This document shows positions 8,225 through 16,928 of a stretch of 44,391 nt of DNA, piece by piece. The first letter of the stretch is position 1, and each line of letters begins with the position of its first letter. The translations under genes were made by a program, and so were the position numbers. Source of the stretch: an uncultured Eubacteriales bacterium (GTDB taxonomy: Bacteria > Bacillota > Clostridia > Christensenellales > Aristaeellaceae). The stretch is taken from assembly GCA_944349545.1 (NCBI GenBank), contig CALVNG010000012.1:1-44391 (forward strand), given 5' to 3'. A model generated the notes under the pieces. That model did not search any database. It saw only the letters and a list, made by a program, of their open reading frames with translations, and was not told where the DNA came from.

Positions 8225-9910
8225 TTACGCGCCGCGTTCTTCGTCCATAGCCAGCGGGAAGGTCAGCGTCACCACGGTGCCGCGGCCCGCCTCGCTGTTC
8301 AGCGCTATTCTGGCATGGTGGTATTCCGCACCGTGCTTGACGATGGACAGGCCCAGACCCGTACCGCCCGTCTGCTTGGAGCGGCTGCCGTCCACACGGT
8401 AGAAGCGCTCGAACACCTTGTCCTGATGCTCCGGGGGAATGCCGATGCCCGTATCGCTCACGCGCACGCACGCGCCGTCCGCTAGGCGGCTCACCTCCAC
8501 CTGTACTTCGCCGTTGAGACGGTTGTACTTGACGCCGTTTTCGATCACGTTGCGCAGCATCTCATCCAGCAGCGTGGGGTCTGCGTTGATCCAGACGCTC
8601 TCGCCCGTCAGGCGCAAGGTCACGTTTCTCTCCGCGGCAGCTTCGGCATTTTCCTCCATGGCCGCGCGGGCGGCCTCCAGCAGGTCCACCCTGCGCAGGC
8701 ATCCCGCGGCAAAGCCCTCGTCCAGCTTGCTCAGGTGCATGATGTCCTCGATCAGCTTGAGCAGGCGGCGGCTTTCGTTGTAGATCTTGCGGGCGAACAC
8801 CGGTATATCGCCGGGCTCGGTCATGCCGCTCTGCATCAGCTCGGCATAGCCGGAGATGGTGGTCAGGGGCGTGCGAAGCTCATGGCTGACGTTGGCGGTG
8901 AAGCGCTTGCGCGCCGTCTCGGAGGCGTTGCGCTCGGTCACATCCTGCAAAAGCACCACCAGACCCTCGTTGTGGCGCACGGTGCTGGCCGTGAGCAGAT
9001 ATTCGCGCCCGCCCGCGCTCATCTCCGCGTGCGCGCCGCCCTCCGCAATGGCCTTTTCCACCGCGTCCAGCAGTGTCTGCGAGCGGTTGTACATGGAAAG
9101 CGGCGTTTTTCCGTCCACAGGCCGGTCCGTGTGCAAAATGCCCCGCGCGCTGTCGTTCATCAGAAGCACATGCCGGTGCGCATCCAGAATCAGCAGACCT
9201 TCGTTCATGTGACCGATAATCGTTTCCAATTCGCCCCGCCGCGCGTCGATCTCCCGCATCTGCGTCTCCAGCCGGCGATTCTGTTCCGCCATGCGGCGCA
9301 GCATGGGCGTCAGCTCGTCATAGACGCGGTTGTCCAGCGGTTTTTCCAGATTGATTTCGTTGATGGGTCTCACCAGCGACCGTGTCCAAAGGCGGGATAG
9401 CACAGCGACGGCGATCCATACCGCCGCGATGCCCGCCGCCAGCGCCCAGCCCATGCGCCACAGCGAGCCGGCCAGGCTGCTCTGCGTGGCGGAGAGGCGC
9501 AGGTAGCTTCCGTCCCACAGTTTTTGAGCGCAGTAGAGCCGCTCCTCCAGCAGCGTTTGCGAAAAACGTCGGGAAAAGCCGGCGCCCGTTTCGCTCGCCT
9601 GCACGATTTCCTCGCGGCCGAGGTGGTTTTCCATGCCCGCGGCATTGCTCTGGTTGTCGTAGCGCACCGTGCCGTCCGGCGCAATCCACGTCAGGCGGTT
9701 GGGCATGTGAAGCGCCTTGAGCGCGGCTTCCTCGGCGTCCTGGTCCGCGGCCTGCTTAAGCAGCGTGGACAGCATGTCCAGCTCCTGCCAGAGCTGCCCT
9801 TCCAGCTGCTCGCCGGACCAGTGGTAATACACCGCCGTTGACAACAGGCCGATCACCAGCGCCGTGGCCAGCGTGAGCAGCAGCAGACCTCTAAAGATTC
9901 TCTTCTGCAT
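8225..9910 (-). CDS. phoR: Phosphate sensor histidine kinase PhoR
   Basis: This membrane kinase phosphorylates the PhoB-type regulator encoded just before it. The 561 residues show a first membrane helix (4-29), an extracytoplasmic domain of about 120 residues, a second helix (154-176), a linker, a PAS-like sensor (about 226-325), the HisKA dimerisation helix with H343 in NVSHELRTPL, and an ATPase domain with the N box NVIENGVKYN (454-463), DTGIGIPP and GGTGLGLSIV. I choose the ATG at 9910 because GGAGG lies 6 nt upstream. An in-frame ATG at 9916 touches the same Shine-Dalgarno, and the open frame further upstream to 10075 is only the phoB region read in another frame. It overlaps the phoB end by 20 nt and is the last gene of the phosphate operon. 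Confidence 0.93.
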   Translation of the reverse strand: MQKRIFRGLLLLTLATALVIGLLSTAVYYHWSGEQLEGQLWQELDMLSTLLKQAADQDAEEAALKALHMPNRLTWIAPDGTVRYDNQSNAAGMENHLGREEIVQASETGAGFSRRFSQTLLEERLYCAQKLWDGSYLRLSATQSSLAGSLWRMGWALAAGIAAVWIAVAVLSRLWTRSLVRPINEINLEKPLDNRVYDELTPMLRRMAEQNRRLETQMREIDARRGELETIIGHMNEGLLILDAHRHVLLMNDSARGILHTDRPVDGKTPLSMYNRSQTLLDAVEKAIAEGGAHAEMSAGGREYLLTASTVRHNEGLVVLLQDVTERNASETARKRFTANVSHELRTPLTTISGYAELMQSGMTEPGDIPVFARKIYNESRRLLKLIEDIMHLSKLDEGFAAGCLRRVDLLEAARAAMEENAEAAAERNVTLRLTGESVWINADPTLLDEMLRNVIENGVKYNRLNGEVQVEVSRLADGACVRVSDTGIGIPPEHQDKVFERFYRVDGSRSKQTGGTGLGLSIVKHGAEYHHARIALNSEAGRGTVVTLTFPLAMDEERGA

Positions 9911-10580
9911 CCGCATCCTCCAATCGGTAGCCCACGCCGCGCACCGTTTGCAGGCAGCGGCTGGCCTGACCCAGCTTGACGCGCAGGGTGCGCATGTGCA
10001 CGTCCACGGTGCGGGTATCGCCGGGATAATCCACGCCCCATACCGCGTCCAGCAGGCGCTCGCGCGTAAGCGCAATGCCCCGGTTGATCAGCAGGTAGCG
10101 CAGCAGCTCAAATTCCATGTGGGTAAGCGTCACGTCGCGCCCGTGGGCAAAGACCCGGTGCCGCGCCACATCCATGCGCAGGCTGCCCGCGGCCAGCTCG
10201 TCCTGGGGCTGCTCGTCCCTGGCGCGCCTGAGCACCGCCCTCACGCGGCTGAGCAGTTCCATCACGCCGAAGGGTTTCACGATGTAATCGTCCGCGCCGC
10301 CGTCCAAGCCCTGCACCTTGTCCATTTCCGTCCCGCGCGCCGTGACCATGATCACCGGCAGGCGGCGCGTGCGGGTGTCCTGCCGGAGCCGGGCCAGCAG
10401 GCGATTGCCGTCCTCGCCGGGCAGCATCACATCCAGCAGCACCAGCTGCGGAAGCTGAACGCGCACAGCCTCCAGAAAGGACTCTCCTTCCTCAAAGCCG
10501 CGCGCCTCAAAGCCCGCCTGTTTCAGCGCATAGCATTCCAGCTCGCGGATACCCGGATCGTCCTCTACGACATAGATCAT
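9891..10580 (-). CDS. phoB: Phosphate response regulator (PhoB/PhoP, OmpR family)
   Basis: The 229-residue two-domain regulator is expected to bind Pho boxes after phosphorylation by PhoR. The receiver has the acidic pocket E6-D7-D8, the phosphoacceptor D50 in LLDVMLPGEDG, T80 and K102 in VKPF. The C-terminal winged helix (about 130-225) ends with VRGVGYRLED, typical of OmpR-type DNA-binding domains. The start at 10580 overlaps the phoU stop as ATGA. Its place behind pst genes and before phoR identifies it as the Pho regulator. Confidence 0.94.
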   Translation of the reverse strand: MIYVVEDDPGIRELECYALKQAGFEARGFEEGESFLEAVRVQLPQLVLLDVMLPGEDGNRLLARLRQDTRTRRLPVIMVTARGTEMDKVQGLDGGADDYIVKPFGVMELLSRVRAVLRRARDEQPQDELAAGSLRMDVARHRVFAHGRDVTLTHMEFELLRYLLINRGIALTRERLLDAVWGVDYPGDTRTVDVHMRTLRVKLGQASRCLQTVRGVGYRLEDADAEENL

Positions 10581-11233
10581 TGAAGCTCTTCTCCCTTATA
10601 GGAACCGGTCACGGAGAATTCCACCCATTCCCCGATGTTGACGGCGTGATCCCCGATGCGTTCAAAGTATTTGGCGATCATCAGAATATCCAGCGCCTGC
10701 TGGCCCCTGGACGCATTGTGCGTCAGGAACGCAATCAGCTCGGCCTTCACGCGCATGAACAGATCGTCCACCACGTCGTCGGCCGCCATGACCGCCCGTG
10801 CCAAGTGTACATCACTGGCAACGTATGCGTCAATGACCTTGTGGACCATATCGACGGTCTCGCGCGCCATGTCGCGCATCAGGCCGGGATCGTCCAGGCC
10901 CTCCATACCGTCCATGACGGTGACGATTTCGCAGATATCGGCCGCCTGATCGCCCACGCGCTCCATGTCCGTGATCATTTTCAGCGCGGAGCTCACCTTG
11001 CGCAGGTCGCGCGCGATGGGCTGCTGCATCAGAAGCAGGCGCAGACACATGCCCTCGATGGCGCGCTCCTTCTGGTCGATGAGGTGATCGGCCTCCATCA
11101 CGCTTCGGGCCAGGGCCACGTCATGGCGCATCAGCGCGTCGCACGCCTTGTCGATGGCGCTTTCGATCATCGCGCCCATGGAGATCATCTCCCGGGCCAG
11201 CTCTTCCAGTTGCTCGTCAAATTGCCGGCGCAT
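10577..11233 (-). CDS. phoU: Phosphate transport regulator PhoU
   Basis: PhoU couples the Pst transporter to PhoR and dampens the Pho response when phosphate is high. The 218 residues are all-helical and hold two homologous three-helix bundles, each with the metal-binding pattern: ERVGDQAAD in the first half and ERIGDHAVN in the second. Length is normal. It starts one nucleotide past the pstB stop and overlaps phoB by 4 nt, so translation is probably coupled. Confidence 0.95.
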   Translation of the reverse strand: MRRQFDEQLEELAREMISMGAMIESAIDKACDALMRHDVALARSVMEADHLIDQKERAIEGMCLRLLLMQQPIARDLRKVSSALKMITDMERVGDQAADICEIVTVMDGMEGLDDPGLMRDMARETVDMVHKVIDAYVASDVHLARAVMAADDVVDDLFMRVKAELIAFLTHNASRGQQALDILMIAKYFERIGDHAVNIGEWVEFSVTGSYKGEELQ

Positions 11234-11234
11234 A

Positions 11235-11987
11235 TCAGCCGAACCTCCCTGTGATATAATCCTCGGTGCGCTTTTCGCGGGGGTTGGAGAACAGCTTTTC
11301 CGTGGGGCCCGTCTCCACGATTTCCCCCAGCAGGAAAAAGGAGGTCTGGTCGCTTACGCGCAGGGCCTGCTGCATGTTGTGCGTGACCATCACGATGGTG
11401 TACTGTTCCTTGAGCTCCACCACCAGTTCCTCGATTTTGCCGGTGGAGATGGGATCAAGCGCGGAGGTCGCCTCGTCCATGAGCAGCACCTCCGGCTGCA
11501 CGGCCAGGGCGCGGGCGATGCACAGCCTTTGCTGCTGGCCGCCGGAAAGGGCCATGGCGCTTTTTTGCAGCCGGTCCTTGAGCTCGTCCCAGATGGCCGC
11601 CTGCCTCAGGGACTGCTCCACCAGCTCGTCCAGGCGAGCCCGCCCGTGAACGCCGTGCGTGCGCGGGCCGTAGGCGATGTTGTCATACACGCTCATGGGG
11701 AAGGGATTGGGCTTTTGAAACACCATGCCCACGCGCTTGCGCAGCAGGTTCACATCGGTATCCGGGGTCAGCACGTCGGTGCCGTCCAGCAGCACCCTGC
11801 CGGTCACGCGGCAGCCGGGCACCAGGTCGTTCATGCGGTTGAGGGTCTTGAGCAGCGTGCTCTTGCCGCAGCCGGACGGCCCGATAAACGCCGCGATGCG
11901 GTTGCGCGGAATGCTCAGGTCGATGCCCTTGAGGGCGTGGAACTTCTCGTAGTAGAGATCGAGATTTTCAATCTTCAGCTTATCCAT
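11235..11987 (-). CDS. pstB: Phosphate ABC transporter ATPase PstB
   Basis: PstB powers high-affinity phosphate import. The 250 residues show Walker [10 protein letters not shown] (35-43), a Q-loop ([14 protein letters not shown]), signature LSGGQQQR, Walker [13 protein letters not shown] and the switch histidine in VTHNMQQA. The QKPNPFPMS segment is typical of PstB rather than other importers. It follows pstA by 3 nt. Confidence 0.97.
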   Translation of the reverse strand: MDKLKIENLDLYYEKFHALKGIDLSIPRNRIAAFIGPSGCGKSTLLKTLNRMNDLVPGCRVTGRVLLDGTDVLTPDTDVNLLRKRVGMVFQKPNPFPMSVYDNIAYGPRTHGVHGRARLDELVEQSLRQAAIWDELKDRLQKSAMALSGGQQQRLCIARALAVQPEVLLMDEATSALDPISTGKIEELVVELKEQYTIVMVTHNMQQALRVSDQTSFFLLGEIVETGPTEKLFSNPREKRTEDYITGRFG

Positions 11988-11990
11988 GCG

Positions 11991-12842
11991 CTATCCCCTT
12001 GTCAGTTTCTTGGCTACAAAGGCGCTCAGGGCGTTCATGCCCACCACGATCACCAGCAGCACCACCGCCGTGGCGGACGCCTCGTTCACATGCAGGCCCT
12101 CACCGGAGAGCACGTACATATGCACCGCCAGCGTGCGGCCGGAGCTCATCACGCCCTTGGGCCAGTCCGCGACGGTGCCGGCGGTGTAGATGAGGGCGGC
12201 CGTTTCCCCCACCACGCGCCCGATGGCCAGGATCACGCCCGCCAGGATGCCGCTCATGGCCGGGGGCAACACGATGCGCGTGACCGTGCGCAGCCTGCCC
12301 GCGCCCAGGCCGAAGCTGCCCTCGCGGTAGCTGTCGGGGATGGAGAGCAGCGCCTCCTCGGTGGTGCGCAAAATGAGGGGCAGAATCATCACCGCCAGCG
12401 TCATGCCGCCCGCCAGCAGCGAATAGCTCCACCGAAGCGAGGTGACGAAGAACATCATGCCAAACAGCCCATACAGGATGGAAGGGATGCCCGCGAGCGT
12501 TTCGGCGGTGAGGCGCACGGCCTTGACGATTCTGGAGGAACGGTTGGCATATTCGGCCAGATAGATCGCCCCGCCCACGCCCAGCGGCACGGCCAGCAGC
12601 AAAGACAGGAGCGTCATGATGACGGTATTGAACAGGGCCGGCAGCAGGCTCACGTTATCGCTGTTGTATTCCAGCGCAAAGAGGCTGGGCTTGAGGTTGG
12701 GAATGCCGGTGATGAGGATGTATCCGATAATCAGCGCAAGCGCGCCCGCCACAATCAGCGATGCCGCCGCGCACAAAAGGCGCACCAGAAACGAGCCCGG
12801 ATACCGCGCCGCGTTTTTGAGGAACAAGCGAGCGCGCTTCAT
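11991..12842 (-). CDS. pstA: Phosphate ABC transporter permease PstA
   Basis: One of the two membrane subunits of the phosphate importer. The 283 residues contain about six membrane helices, the first at 18-48, and the coupling-helix region SYREGSFGLGAGRLRTVTRIVLP that contacts PstB. The ATG at 12842 overlaps the pstC stop as ATGA. The frame stays open upstream to 13661, but that stretch is pstC read out of frame, so the short start is right. Confidence 0.95.
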   Translation of the reverse strand: MKRARLFLKNAARYPGSFLVRLLCAAASLIVAGALALIIGYILITGIPNLKPSLFALEYNSDNVSLLPALFNTVIMTLLSLLLAVPLGVGGAIYLAEYANRSSRIVKAVRLTAETLAGIPSILYGLFGMMFFVTSLRWSYSLLAGGMTLAVMILPLILRTTEEALLSIPDSYREGSFGLGAGRLRTVTRIVLPPAMSGILAGVILAIGRVVGETAALIYTAGTVADWPKGVMSSGRTLAVHMYVLSGEGLHVNEASATAVVLLVIVVGMNALSAFVAKKLTRG

Positions 12843-13693
12843 TGCACCTGCCTCCTGTTCAGCGCTGAAAACAGCGCGTTGATCAGCAAGATGAACACAA
12901 ACAGCACCACGCCGGTGGCGATGAGCGCCTCGCGATGAAGATCCGTCGCGTAGCCCATTTCCATAACGATGTTGACGGTCATGGTGCGGATGCCCTTCAA
13001 AAGACCCTTGGGCATGCGGGCCTGGTTGCCCGCCACCATCATCACGGCCATGGTCTCGCCCACGGCGCGCCCCACGCCCAGGATGATGGCAGCCAGAATA
13101 CCGCTTCTGGCGGCGGGAACCACCGTGCGCAGCACACTGGCCTCCCTCGTCGCCCCCAGGGCAAGGCTGCCTTCGAAATAGCTTTCGGGTACTGCGCGAA
13201 TCGCGGATTCCGCCTGCAGAATGATTGTAGGAAGAATCATCATCGCCAGCAGGATGCACGCGGTCAGCATGCTGTTTCCGTCCCCGCCGAAGGTTTCCTT
13301 CACGAAGGGCACAATGGCCGTCAGCCCGAAAAAGCCGTAGACCACCGAAGGGATGCCGGCCAGCAGCGCCACAGCAGGCTTGAGCACGCGATAGAGACGC
13401 GTGGGACAGAACCTGACCAGGTAGATGGCCGTAAGGATTCCCAGCGGCGCGCCCAGCAGCAGCGCGCCGCCCGTGACGTAGATGCTGCCCAGAATCATGG
13501 GCAGAATTCCGAAGATGCCGTTGCCGGGCTTCCACTTTTCGCCCGTGAGGAAATCCCACAGGCTGACCTCGCCGAAGAAGGGCAGGCCGTTGGCGAAGAG
13601 GAAGAAGCAAATCAGCAGAACCGCCAGGATACAGGCGCATGCGGTAGCGCAGAACACGCACCGCATGGCCGTTTCACGAAACTTGCCGCCCAT
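12839..13693 (-). CDS. pstC: Phosphate ABC transporter permease PstC
   Basis: The second membrane subunit of the importer. The 284 residues have an N-terminal helix (about 12-35), a first external loop with SLWDFLTGEKWKPG typical of PstC, four to five more helices, and the coupling segment SYFEGSLALGATREASVLRTVVP. It starts 5 nt after pstS. The only Shine-Dalgarno is a weak AGAAG, so translation may depend on coupling to pstS. Confidence 0.95.
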   Translation of the reverse strand: MGGKFRETAMRCVFCATACACILAVLLICFFLFANGLPFFGEVSLWDFLTGEKWKPGNGIFGILPMILGSIYVTGGALLLGAPLGILTAIYLVRFCPTRLYRVLKPAVALLAGIPSVVYGFFGLTAIVPFVKETFGGDGNSMLTACILLAMMILPTIILQAESAIRAVPESYFEGSLALGATREASVLRTVVPAARSGILAAIILGVGRAVGETMAVMMVAGNQARMPKGLLKGIRTMTVNIVMEMGYATDLHREALIATGVVLFVFILLINALFSALNRRQVQ

Positions 13694-13697
13694 GGTT

Positions 13698-14558
13698 TTA
13701 CTTCTGGAAGCCTTCCCAGGTGGTGACGGCGCCGGTGAAGATCTGCTCGATTTCCTCGACGGTCATGCTCTCGACCGGGTTGGCGGGGTTTACGATGATG
13801 GCGATGCCGTCCATGGCGATGGTGGTGCCGGTCAGGCCCGCTTCCAGCTCGCTGTCCTTGAGGTCGCGGGAGGCCATGCCGATGTCGCACACGCCGTCGA
13901 TGGCGCTCTGCATGCCGGTGGTGGAGTCGCTCTGCTGAATCTCGATTTCAGCGTTGGGGTTGAGGGCGGCGTAGGCTTCCTTGAGCTTTTCCATCACAGG
14001 GGTGACGGAGGAGGAGCCTGCCACGACGATCTTGCCGGAAACCTGCTTGCCGGCATAGGCGGGAGCGTCATCCAGCGGGATGTAACCGTTCTCGGACACG
14101 ACGGCCTGGCCCTCGGCGGAGAGGATGTAGGAGATGAAGTCCTGCGCAACCTCGCTCACTTCGCCCTTGGTAGCGATGTTGAAGGGACGGGCTACCTTGT
14201 AGTCGCCGGACTTGATGTTCTCCACGGTGGCTTCCACACCGTCCACCTGAAGCGCCTTGACGGTTTCGTTGAGCGAGCCCATGCTGGAGTAGCCGATGGC
14301 GGCCTCATTGCCCGCGACGGTGGTCATCATCACGTTGGTGCTGTTGGTGATGACGGCTTCCTCGGTGGTGTAGTCCACCTTGTTGCCGGACTCGTCCTTC
14401 TTTTCCACACCCAGCAGCTCGATGAACGCGCCGCGCGTGCCGCTGCCTTCCTCACGGCTGACCACGGTGATGTCCTGCGCGTAGTCAAATTCGGCCATCG
14501 CGGCGGTCGCGCCGGCCAGCAGCGCCAGGCTCAGAAGAATCCCCAGAAACTTTTTCAT
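13698..14558 (-). CDS. pstS: Phosphate-binding protein PstS
   Basis: The extracytoplasmic receptor that hands phosphate to PstCA. From the ATG at 14558 it has 286 residues. A signal peptide (MKKFLGILLSLALLAGATAAMA) is followed by a two-lobe binding fold with the phosphate loop REEGSGTRGAF near the start of the mature part, and SGKIVVAGSSSVTPVMEKL and DIGMASRDL later. An ATG two codons upstream (14564) is only 3 nt from AGGAGG, so 14558, 9 nt away, is preferred. The signal peptide has an AMA cleavage site and no lipobox Cys, which is odd for a Gram-positive PstS, normally a lipoprotein. First gene of the pst-pho operon. Confidence 0.95.
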   Translation of the reverse strand: MKKFLGILLSLALLAGATAAMAEFDYAQDITVVSREEGSGTRGAFIELLGVEKKDESGNKVDYTTEEAVITNSTNVMMTTVAGNEAAIGYSSMGSLNETVKALQVDGVEATVENIKSGDYKVARPFNIATKGEVSEVAQDFISYILSAEGQAVVSENGYIPLDDAPAYAGKQVSGKIVVAGSSSVTPVMEKLKEAYAALNPNAEIEIQQSDSTTGMQSAIDGVCDIGMASRDLKDSELEAGLTGTTIAMDGIAIIVNPANPVESMTVEEIEQIFTGAVTTWEGFQK

Positions 14559-14593
14559 GTTCATGTACCTCCTTGGTTCTTTCTACGGGTGAA

Positions 14594-14649
14594 AGTATAC
14601 GGCGCGTGTGTTAAAGCAACAGTGCCGCTTTTGTTAAAAGGGGGTAAAA
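14594..14649 (-). promoter_or_regulatory. pstS promoter with candidate PhoP box
   Basis: On the minus strand a -10 TATACT lies at 14594-14599 with no good -35, as expected for an activated promoter. Upstream are TTTAACA (14609-14615), TTTTAACA (14632-14639) and TTTTAC (14644-14649). Their offsets, about 23 and 10 bp, are close to one and two turns of DNA and resemble the TTAACA-type direct repeats bound by PhoP in Bacillus. This would close the feedback loop of the operon. Confidence 0.6.
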
Positions 14650-14670
14650 TCCATGACTGAATGAACCAAA

Positions 14671-14716
14671 GCGCCCGTTTCGGACTCTTTATAGTTAAGA
14701 AGCCCGAAACGAGCGC
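14671..14716. repeat. Inverted repeat between pstS and the secreted unknown gene
   Basis: GCGCccGTTTCGG (14671-14683) pairs with CCGAAACgaGCGC (14704-14716), with a 2-by-2 mismatch and a 20-nt spacer. It lies on the side of the gene starting at 14777. It may be an operator or an RNA hairpin; no T-run follows it. Confidence 0.45.
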
Positions 14717-14776
14717 CGGCGCGCTTGAGAAGCGCTTGCGCAAGTGTGATGAAATTGCCAAACAGGAGGAAACGCC

Positions 14777-15955
14777 ATGAAAAGCCGTCTGCTTTGTGCT
14801 TGTGCCTGCCTTGTGCTGGCCACAGGCAGCCTGTCCGCCGGGAGGGCGGAAAACCCGAAATTTCAAACCATTTCGCAGCTCAGGGAAACCTGTCCGGGCA
14901 GCTGGCGAGAGACGGTGTACGCCTGCGGCCGGAAGATTTCCATTGATCTGGACGTGGCGGTGCCGGACGTGGAGCGCTTTCCCGCCCTGGAGGCCAACCC
15001 CATTCCCCTTGCGGAGGGCAGGTCCTCCGAGGCGTCCGTCATCACCGGTGACGCCGAGCAGTGGATGAGCACAGGCTTTCTGCGCATCGACGTGCCCAAC
15101 CGCCTTGTCAAGAGCGCCGCGCAAAAAAGCCATCCCGCTTCCGTCGTGCCGGAGGGTTACAACCAGTACCCCATTCTCCGCCAGTTTGGCGAATTTGACC
15201 CGGACACGGCCTATGCGTTCAACAACGCCACCACCGTCGCGCAGGCGCAGGCGCTTCTGCTGGAGGCATGGGAGGGCCTCTATCCCGACGAGGACATCAC
15301 GCTTCTGCCCCACCGGCTCATCGCCTATCAGGGGGACATGAAGTACGATTCCAGGACCGACACCTATTCGGGCGACCCCCTGCCGGAATCGGAAGCGACG
15401 CTTATGGTCTATTTCGATCAGGTGGTCGAGGGCATTCCTGTCCTCTGCGGCGCGGCGGAGAGCTTCACGCGCTACGCCGGCACAAACAGCCGGGAGACGC
15501 AGCGGTATCACGGCGCCATCGCCATCACGCAGGGGCTGAAAAGCATCGGGCTGGAGGAGATGTACCGGAGTCTTCAGTTCCATCTGCTCAGCCCCGCCGC
15601 GATGCTCGCGGAAGATGTGCCGCTGTGCGGCTTCGAGCAGGTGAAGGAAACCTGTCTCGATCTCATCCGGGCAGGGCGGCTGAGGCGCATCGGCAGCCTG
15701 CGGCTGGGATACGCCGTATGGCTCAACGAAACGGGCTCCGCCTTCACCCTCCTGCCCACATGGGTGGTGGAAGGCGAGCTGTACCCCGACGCGGAAACGC
15801 CGGACGCCCCCCACAGACAGCAGTACGACGCCGTTTCCTCCTATTGGGGGTCTATGCTCATCAACGCGCAGACCGCGGAGCTGATCGATCCGTATAACGC
15901 CGCAAGCGACCGCTCCTTTGACAAGCCGCGCCTCATCCTATGGACCGACGTCTGA
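14777..15955 (+). CDS. Secreted protein of unknown function
   Basis: The 392-residue protein begins with a signal peptide (MKSRLLCACACLVLATGSLSAGRA), probably cut before ENPKF. The rest has no membrane segment or catalytic motif that I recognise. The central part (ATLMVYFDQVVEGIPVLCGAAE) and the later LGYAVWLNETGSAFTLLPTWVVEGEL have the alternating strand pattern seen in PepSY/YycI-like extracytoplasmic domains, but this is only a resemblance. Two Cys pairs may form disulfides. AGGAGG lies 8 nt before the ATG. It is divergent from pstS and shares a 212-bp regulatory region with it. No terminator separates it from the converging membrane gene. Confidence 0.8.
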   Translation: MKSRLLCACACLVLATGSLSAGRAENPKFQTISQLRETCPGSWRETVYACGRKISIDLDVAVPDVERFPALEANPIPLAEGRSSEASVITGDAEQWMSTGFLRIDVPNRLVKSAAQKSHPASVVPEGYNQYPILRQFGEFDPDTAYAFNNATTVAQAQALLLEAWEGLYPDEDITLLPHRLIAYQGDMKYDSRTDTYSGDPLPESEATLMVYFDQVVEGIPVLCGAAESFTRYAGTNSRETQRYHGAIAITQGLKSIGLEEMYRSLQFHLLSPAAMLAEDVPLCGFEQVKETCLDLIRAGRLRRIGSLRLGYAVWLNETGSAFTLLPTWVVEGELYPDAETPDAPHRQQYDAVSSYWGSMLINAQTAELIDPYNAASDRSFDKPRLILWTDV

Positions 15956-15972
15956 AACGGGACGCGGCGCCG

Positions 15973-16431
15973 TTACCTCACATCATCCCCGGCATGTTCC
16001 TGCCGCCGCTGAAAGGCGCGCAGCTGGCGGTTGAGGACGGCGCTGTCGGCGCGCATGGCCACGTGGTCGCCAAACCACATGGCCGCCAGACCCGCCTCCA
16101 GCAGCAGCACCAGCACCGCGCCGCCCCAGAGGGGGACGCCCGCAAACCAGCCCAGCCACAGAGAGCCGCCCCAGAAAATGACGTTGCCCACAAGGACCCA
16201 CGCCACGGTGCGAACCGGGGTGGGTTCTTTTTCCCGGGGCAGCAGGATGGTTTCCACCACGGCAAAGAGCAGGCAGGCAACCCACATGCCGACAATTTCC
16301 AGCGAAAGAACATAATTCACTCCCTGTATGGCGTTCCACACCATTTTGCAAAGCAGCAGCGCGAGGGTGTAGATTCCCATGCGCAGCTTCATCTGCATGG
16401 CCCAGCGGTAAAGTCCGAGAAAACGTTTCAT
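15973..16431 (-). CDS. Four-helix membrane protein paired with a LytTR regulator
   Basis: The 152-residue protein has about four membrane helices (roughly 20-40, 45-65, 75-95, 100-122) and a short charged cytosolic tail (ADSAVLNRQLRAFQRRQEH). It starts 4 nt after the stop of the LytTR gene, so the two are co-translated. Pairs of a stand-alone LytTR DNA-binding protein and a small membrane protein are known in Firmicutes as LytTR regulatory systems (for example HdrRM and BrsRM of Streptococcus mutans), where the membrane protein restrains the regulator. The same relation is inferred here from size, topology and order, not from residue identity. The ATG at 16431 is chosen because the upstream open stretch is only the LytTR gene out of frame. 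Confidence 0.8.
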   Translation of the reverse strand: MKRFLGLYRWAMQMKLRMGIYTLALLLCKMVWNAIQGVNYVLSLEIVGMWVACLLFAVVETILLPREKEPTPVRTVAWVLVGNVIFWGGSLWLGWFAGVPLWGGAVLVLLLEAGLAAMWFGDHVAMRADSAVLNRQLRAFQRRQEHAGDDVR

Positions 16432-16435
16432 TTTG

Positions 16436-16876
16436 TCAGCCTCCGTCCTGTATTCTCTCTCGCAAAAGGGGCGCGTAGCGGCGCGAAACAACGATCTTTT
16501 CCCCGTTTTTCAGCGTGGCTTCAATCCGGTTGCCGCCCAGGCTGCGCAGCGCCTGAATGGCGTTGAGGTTCACCAGCGCCGATTTGGCGCAGCGAAACAG
16601 CCCCAGATGCTCCCAGCGGCTCTCCAGCATGCCCAGGCCCAGCGCCGTCTGGTACATCTCCGCGGCGGTGTAGAGGAACACCTTGTCATCCACCACCTCT
16701 CCCCAGATGATGTCCCGGATGGGCAGGGCGACCGTGCGCCGGCATTCGTCCCAGACCCACAGCCGGGTTGCGTCCTGCTCAAGCAGCGCCAGAATCCGAA
16801 GCAGCTCGGCACTGTCCTCCGGACCCCGCAGAATGACCTGCACTTCCCCCGGCCCATGCTCCACCCTGATGTTCAT
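16436..16876 (-). CDS. LytTR-domain transcription regulator without receiver
   Basis: The 146-residue protein has a short N-terminal domain (1-45) and a LytTR DNA-binding domain (about 47-142): IRDIIWGEVVDDKVFLYTA, the conserved RCAKSALVNLNAIQALR, and a final block GNRIEATLKNGEKIVVSRRYAPLLRERI. No phosphoacceptor domain is present, so it is unlikely to be a classic response regulator. The ATG at 16876 follows AGGGGGG. It forms a two-gene unit with the membrane protein downstream, its probable inhibitor. Its promoter overlaps the terminator of the operon upstream. Confidence 0.88.
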   Translation of the reverse strand: MNIRVEHGPGEVQVILRGPEDSAELLRILALLEQDATRLWVWDECRRTVALPIRDIIWGEVVDDKVFLYTAAEMYQTALGLGMLESRWEHLGLFRCAKSALVNLNAIQALRSLGGNRIEATLKNGEKIVVSRRYAPLLRERIQDGG

Positions 16877-16899
16877 CGCGCTTCCCCCCTTGCACCGCC

Positions 16900-16928
16900 A
16901 GCATAGCAAAGAAGGGCGCCCCGCACAA
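16900..16928 (-). promoter_or_regulatory. Promoter of the LytTR/membrane pair
   Basis: On the minus strand TTGTGC (16923-16928), a 17-bp spacer and TATGCT (16900-16905). The -35 sits inside the terminator hairpin of the upstream operon. About 23 nt separate the -10 from the start codon, so the leader is very short. Confidence 0.5.

Noticed and set aside
9911..10075. N-terminal extension of phoR to 10075
   Set aside because: The extra residues are phoB read in another frame, with Cys/Trp/Pro-rich composition. GGAGG 6 nt before ATG 9910 defines the start.
11148..12938. A 596-codon plus-strand open frame opposite pstB and pstA
   Set aside because: Antisense to conserved transporter genes, His/Gln-rich, no domain and no Shine-Dalgarno.
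12843..13661. Extension of pstA to a 556-codon fusion
   Set aside because: The upstream part is pstC out of frame. pstC and pstA meet at a standard ATGA overlap.
13660..13695. parS site (GTTTCACGAAAC near 13668)
   Set aside because: It lacks the central TG and the outer bases of the 16-bp consensus. No complete parS was found elsewhere in the window by eye.
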